Notes under the pieces: model-generated | Seen by the model: the letters and a program-made list of their open reading frames with translations, nothing else | Told to the model about the DNA's origin: nothing | Databases searched by the model: none | Shown here: piece after piece, positions 29,895 to 34,230 of the stretch | Numbering within the stretch: position 1 is the stretch's first letter | Layout of the letters: the number at the start of each line of letters is the position of its first letter | Source of the DNA: Cochliopodium minus | Taxonomy: Eukaryota; Discosea; Himatismenida; Cochliopodiidae | Length of the DNA stretch: 34,230 nt | Reading direction: 5' to 3' | NCBI GenBank assembly: GCA_024220525.1 | Contig: JAMYWO010000122.1 | Location: 92,302-126,531 of the forward strand | Translations under genes and position numbers: made by a program

Positions 29895-30134
29895 TTATAT
29901 CATAACAACTTCAAATACAAAAGTGTTGTCCTTGTAAGATATTTCTTTGATGTTGGGAATATTCTTCATTTTTTTGTATTTTTTAGCATTGACGCCATAA
30001 AAGCTGATCTCGGCCCTCTTGCGCAACCCCTCTCCGTCTTTCATTTGGTACTTCTCATTCTCACACACGTCGAGGCCAGTTTTCTTGAAATTGATGTAAT
30101 CATCAATATAACGTACCTTACTCAGATCAACAGG
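29895..30134 (-). CDS. Orphan terminal coding exon
   Basis: An acceptor (TTTTGATAG) is followed by 79 codons and a TAA. The peptide begins PVDLSKVRYIDDYINF and includes KTGLDVCENEKYQMKDGEG, KRAEISFYGVNAKKYK and DNTFVFEVVMI. It is better conserved in composition than the surrounding repeat and has normal coding bias. The exon must be entered in phase 0, but the nearest upstream exon on this strand (ending 30385) leaves one base, so the two do not join in frame. The intervening intron holds a single N and two oppositely oriented heptamer arrays. Either a small exon is hidden there or the exon belongs to another gene. It could be the cytoplasmic tail of the membrane protein at 30385-34141. Confidence 0.6.
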   Translation of the reverse strand, partial: PVDLSKVRYIDDYINFKKTGLDVCENEKYQMKDGEGLRKRAEISFYGVNAKKYKKMKNIPNIKEISYKDNTFVFEVVMI

Positions 30135-30169
30135 CTATCAAAAAAAAAAATTATTTTTTTATTATTTTA

Positions 30170-30356
30170 TTTATTTTTTTATTTTTAATTTTTATTTTTA
30201 ATTTTTATTTTTTATTTTTTATTTTTTTATTTTTTTATTTTTTTATTTTTTAATATTTAAATGGAATTTCTTNAAAATAAAAAATAAAAAATAAAAAATA
30301 AAAAATAAAAAATAAAAAATAAAAAATAAAATAAAAATAAAATAAAAAATCAAATC
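30170..30356. repeat. Facing heptamer arrays around a single N
   Basis: On the plus strand the left part (to about 30250) is T-rich with units of six T and one A. After the N at 30273 the sequence becomes the A6T array. The two arrays are thus in opposite orientation, forming an inverted repeat around the N. Confidence 0.85.
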
Positions 30357-30384
30357 ATGTTTCTAAGAAAAAGTGGAATATTAC

Positions 30385-33300
30385 CAATTAATCCCAAACA
30401 AATTTTGGGAACGGTGAATTTCTTTTTGGATTCGACAATGTGCAAAACGAGGAAGAAGAGACAGAGAACGGTCAACAAAAACATGATGGCGCTGAGAACG
30501 TAGAGGATGTATTTGATTGCCATGTTCCCGGCGAAGATGGACTTACGTGTGCTCCAGTCTCTTGTAAGTGAGACTGGGAAAACGATCATTGTTGAGGTGG
30601 CAACTTCTCCGCAATACTTTTTCCCGTTGAATGTGATTGTAGTCTGTCAACATGCATTAAATGAGAAAAAAATTTAATAAATTTCAACATTTAATTTTAA
30701 TCAAATAATAAAGAATAAAATGAAAATGAAAAGTAAGTAAAAGAAAAATAAGAATAAAATAAAAAAAATAAAAGTCTTTAAAAAAAATTTTTAAAAAAAA
30801 GATTTGTTTTGAAAAAAATGTTCAAAAAAAAAAAAATGAAAAATAAAAAATGAAAAATAAAAAATGAAAAAATAAAAAATAAGAAAAAAAAAATAAAAAA
30901 ATAAAAAAAATATTAATGAAGAAATGATAATTTTTACACCTATTGGGGTCCACGTCTTGAGATCAGTAGTTGTGGCAAAGTCAAGGATGGGAAAGTCTTT
31001 GGCAGAATTGGAGATGTCATTTCTTTTATCGATGCATAGGGTGTAGGTGTTTGTAATGTTGTCTAGCTTTCTTGTTGTAGAGCCCAAACTGGACACCAAG
31101 TTGGACTTTGTCATATTGATTCCTACTCCATCTCCCAAAAGTTGACCGACTGAATAAAAATTAAAAAATAAATAACATAAAATAAAAGAAATAATATACA
31201 AGAAAAAATTATTCACAAGAATAATAATATAAATAATATTCTTGTGCAAATTCTAAAAAATTTAAAAAACTTTGTAACAAAAAATTATAATGATCATATG
31301 ATATTAATTGATTGCATTAATTATGATATAATTATTTTAATTAAATTATCGTCCACATAATTTAATTAATTAATAAATTAATTATTAATTAGAAATGATC
31401 TGCTCCCCCGAAAAAATTAAATCGTTTTAAAATAAAAGAATCAGAAAATTTTCTTATTTAATAATCGAATAATTGTTGAATAATAAAATAAATAAGAATT
31501 TTGATAAAAAATAATTTTAATAAAAAAGTTTAAAATAAAAGTATTATAAAAAGAAATCAAAAAAATTTGAATAAAATATTGTCTCCATTCGTGTAAATTC
31601 CTAAGAAAAATTTTTTCTTATTTAATAATCGAATAATTGTTGAAAAATAGAAGAAAAAAAAAATTCGAACAATAAAAATCAAATTACATTTAAAAAATAA
31701 AATTAATAAAAAAATTAATAAAAAAATCAAGCATATTAAAATTAATTAATCCAAATAATACAATACGAAACGAAAGAAAATTTTCTTTTCTTTTCTTTCT
31801 TTTTTTTTTTTTTTACCAATAAAGTTGAATTTGTTTCTGATGACAGCGAAAGGATTGCTGATATAAGAAAGCGAAGTGAAAAGGGAAGAAGAACCAATGA
31901 TCTCCTTGTTTTTGAACTGAGAGGAACCAAAAGAGGAGATTTTCATGTTGACGCAGAACAAAGAGAAGGGAATGGAGTCTTTTTTGATCGAAAATTCGGT
32001 GAAGCCAACCCGAACGGTCTTTTGGTCTCCGTTGCAGAAGAGTTGTGCTCCGATTTCGGCGGAGATGGTGTCGAGGTTTTGGCAGACGCTTTGCGTGGTG
32101 CTTCCTTGTGTGCAGAAACAGGTGAGGATTTGCAGCACGCTGAAGATGGCGTTGGATTTACAAAGAATCTCTGTGGCCACAGCACTCGCTTTTTATTAAA
32201 AAAGAGAATTTTTTTATTAAAAAAGAAAAAAAAAATTTTCAGTCAATTTTTTTTTTCAATTTATTTTCATTTTTTATTCATTTTATTTTTTTATCATAGT
32301 TTATTGTTGCTATTATTTTTATTTTTATTTTTGTTTTTTATTTATCAAATTAATTTTATTATTTTATTTATCAAATTTATCAAATTTATTAAATTTATTT
32401 TATTTTATTATTTTATTTGATAACTGATATTTTTTATTTTTTGTTTTTTATTTTATTTTCAATATTTTTAATTTTTTATTTTCATCAATATTTTTGTATT
32501 TGTTTTTATTTCTTGATGTTAATGTCATTTTTATTTTTTATTTCATTTTTATTTTTTTATAGAATGTATTTTTACCAGGTTGAATGTACAAAAATTTTGA
32601 AATTTGTTGCTGTAGAGATATGTTAGATATGACAGGGAGGTACTGATTCAAAGGTGTCCATGTAACATTTTTCCACCTCGTGGTAAATTTTTTGACGGGG
32701 ATGTATTGAGGTGTTCTCCAAGTGTATACGGGAACCTTAGTTAATAAAAATAAAAAAATAAATAAAAAAAATTTTATTAAAAAAATTTAAAATAAAATTT
32801 AATTATTTTTTATATTAAATTGAAAAAAAAATCAGTTTGCTCATTATTTTTAAAAATAATTATAAAAAGACAAAATTTCCTTTTATTAAATAATGATTTC
32901 AAAATAAAAATAAAAAATAAATTAAAAAAATAAAATAATAAAATAATAAAATAAAAAAATAAATAAAAAAATAATAAAATAATAAATAAAAAATAAAATA
33001 ATAAAATAAAAAATAAAATAATGAAGATAAAAAATAAAAAATAAAAAATAAAAAAAATAATAAAAAAAAAAATAAAAAAAATAATAAAAAAAAAAATATA
33101 ATAAAATAAAAATTTCAAAAAAATAAGCAAAATTGTTTATAATAAAAAAAATAAAAAATTTTACGTATTCTCCGCCACACTCTTTACATTCACTTTGAGT
33201 TTTGTTGGATACAAAGTCAAAGTGATCACAAGTACTAGAGTTAGATTCTTTGCAACCCATGGCCGACTCGCATTCGGTTTTGGTGGTGATTGTGTCGAGC

Positions 33301-34141
33301 CATCTCCCTCCTGATGCGATACAAGCGGCTTTGGTGGTGTCGGTGTTACAACAACCATCTAACCCAGAGAGGACATCTTAAAAGAAAAAAGTTAAACGAT
33401 TAAAAAATGAATAAAAATTAATAATAAATAAAATAATAATAAACAATGAAAATAAATTGCCAAAAATCATAAAAAATAATTAATCTAAATAATCTAAATG
33501 AAGAAAAATTAAAAATATAAAATAAAATGTAAAATATAATAAAAAACAAAAAAGAATAAAAAATAAATAAAATAAATAATTATAAAATAAAATTTATAAA
33601 AAATAAATAATCCAAATTAAAAAATTACCTGTTTTTGTCAAATTCCATTCAGAGATCAATTGACCCATTGTGTAAAAGTTGTAAGAAGATTGGTTCACTG
33701 CGTTAGCTGTTCTAAAGTTGTAAAGACAGATTGGACAGTTGTTTGTATTAATGTAGTTGGATGTATAAAAGCAAGCTACACAAAAAATTAAAAATTAAAA
33801 ATTAAAAAATTTTTGTAATTTAAATTCAGTTATATTCAAAAAAAAAATTTTACCTGGATAATAATTGAGATCTAAATTTTGAAAAAAAAAAAAAAATGAA
33901 AAAAAATTTTGTTAATAAAATTTTAAATAATATTTCAATAAAAATAAAAAATAAATAATGAAAAAATTAAAATATTAAAGTACTTTAAATAATATCATAT
34001 AAAATATTTTTACCATAACAATATCCACCAGAAGCGCTGCAAGCTTCCTTGGATAATGTTTGAGGAACCTTGAGATCGTAACCATATCTACAAAACAGAG
34101 TACTTCTAGCTTTAATGGGGCATCTGTCATCAAACTCAGAA
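30385..34141 (-). CDS. Type I membrane Cys-rich glycoprotein, 5' end outside the window
   Basis: In-window exons: 34141-34014, 33871-33854, 33775-33629, 33376-33165, 32735-32576, 32188-31817, 31149-30938 and 30643-30385. All phases agree (about 502 aa). The first in-window exon is entered with two bases missing, so the gene continues to the right. The ectodomain is Cys-rich with units like SKEACSASGGYC, DTTKAACIASGGRW, TTKTECESAMGC and SNKTQSECKECGG. These share the [T/S]KxxC layout of the secreted protein at 14318-18673. A Trp/Pro-rich stretch (TWRTPQYIPVKK, NVTWTPLNQYLP) and a long helical or mixed domain with NxT/S sites follow. Near the end a membrane segment (YVLSAIMFLLTVLCLFFLVL) leads into a basic tail (ESKKKFTVPK). 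The last exon ends one base into a codon at a GTAATA donor beside the N-containing repeat. Probable cell-surface protein; family unnamed. Confidence 0.82.
31451..31644. repeat. 30-bp direct repeat within an intron
   Basis: Positions 31451-31480 and 31615-31644 are identical over 30 bp (beginning TTCTTATTTAATAATCG, ending TTGTTGAA), with 134 bp between. The flanks also agree loosely on the 5' side (an A run then a T run). This lies in the 667-nt intron 31150-31816, the longest in the gene, which also has palindromic ATTAATT clusters near 31353-31390. Confidence 0.75.
32330..32415. repeat. Compound repeat: TTTATTTA-type with ATCAAATTT units
   Basis: This lies in the intron 32189-32575 of the membrane Cys-rich gene. 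It has ATTTATCAAATT-type units and TTTATTTTA stretches like those at 25310-25610 and, reversed, at 14105-14230. Confidence 0.7.
32890..33120. repeat. A-rich simple repeat, intronic
   Basis: Irregular A/T units (AATAATAAAATAAAA and A6T) fill the intron 32736-33164 of the membrane Cys-rich gene. The sense strand is T-rich. Confidence 0.8.
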
Positions 34142-34149
34142 CTAATGAA

Positions 34150-34230
34150 AAATATAATAAAATAAAAAATAAAAAATAAAAAATAAAAAATAAAAAATAA
34201 AAAATAAAAAATAAAAAATAAAAAATAAAA
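34150..34230. repeat. A6T heptamer array at the right window edge
   Basis: A near-perfect period-7 array runs to the last base. It lies in the intron upstream of the first in-window exon of the membrane Cys-rich gene. Confidence 0.9.

Noticed and set aside
31451-31644. Long terminal repeats
   Set aside because: Direct repeats of 30 bp with 134 bp between and no coding content are too short and lack other parts.

Overview
The window is AT-rich eukaryotic nuclear DNA with spliceosomal introns. Donors are almost all GTAA(A/G), acceptors are T-tract plus AG, and most introns are T-rich on the sense strand. Asn-rich and Gln-rich tracts, simple-repeat introns and a paxillin with one LD motif plus four LIM domains point to an amoebozoan, perhaps dictyostelid-like. 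The species is not identifiable from the sequence. I built the gene models by hand, requiring reading phase to be conserved across every intron, and exon coordinates are given in the entries. I recognised no tRNA, rRNA, CRISPR array or mobile element.

Layout. 1-236: heptamer repeats. 237-2999 (-): unrecognised helical protein, 5 exons. 3077-4942 (-): multi-pass membrane protein with a basic tail ending in two helix-hairpin-helix-like repeats. 5020-8040 (+): Trf4/TENT4-type non-canonical poly(A) polymerase, 7 exons. 8158-8289: intergenic element with strong RNA-fold potential. 8474-9768 (-): paxillin. 10396-11580 (+): intronless Cys-rich protein resembling a prokaryotic zinc-binding family. 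11820-13159 (-): TauE/SafE-type transporter. 13394-14082 (+): fragment of an RCC1-repeat gene. 14318-18673 (-): large secreted Cys-rich glycoprotein, 18 exons. 18886-22312 (+): LIM-ankyrin protein, 12 exons. 22520-23392 (+): second ankyrin gene sharing a C-terminal box with the first. 23637-25856 (+): syntaxin-6-like Qc-SNARE. 26191-27297 (+): orphan protein. 27504-28743 (+): putative GPI-anchored Cys-rich protein. About 28978-29577 (+): EF-hand protein. 29895-30134 (-): an orphan terminal exon. 30385-34141 (-): membrane-anchored relative of the large Cys-rich glycoprotein, open at the window edge.

The genes look like an ordinary mixture (RNA surveillance, adhesion, endosome-Golgi fusion, transport, surface proteins) rather than one pathway. 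The main oddities are: two single-N positions (14234 and 30273), each lying where gene models on both sides break off and so probably assembly joins; the pseudoknot-like element at 8158-8289; the LIM-ankyrin architecture and its tandem neighbour; the prokaryote-like zinc protein; and the pair of Cys-rich surface proteins with very high intron density and exons as short as 15 nt.
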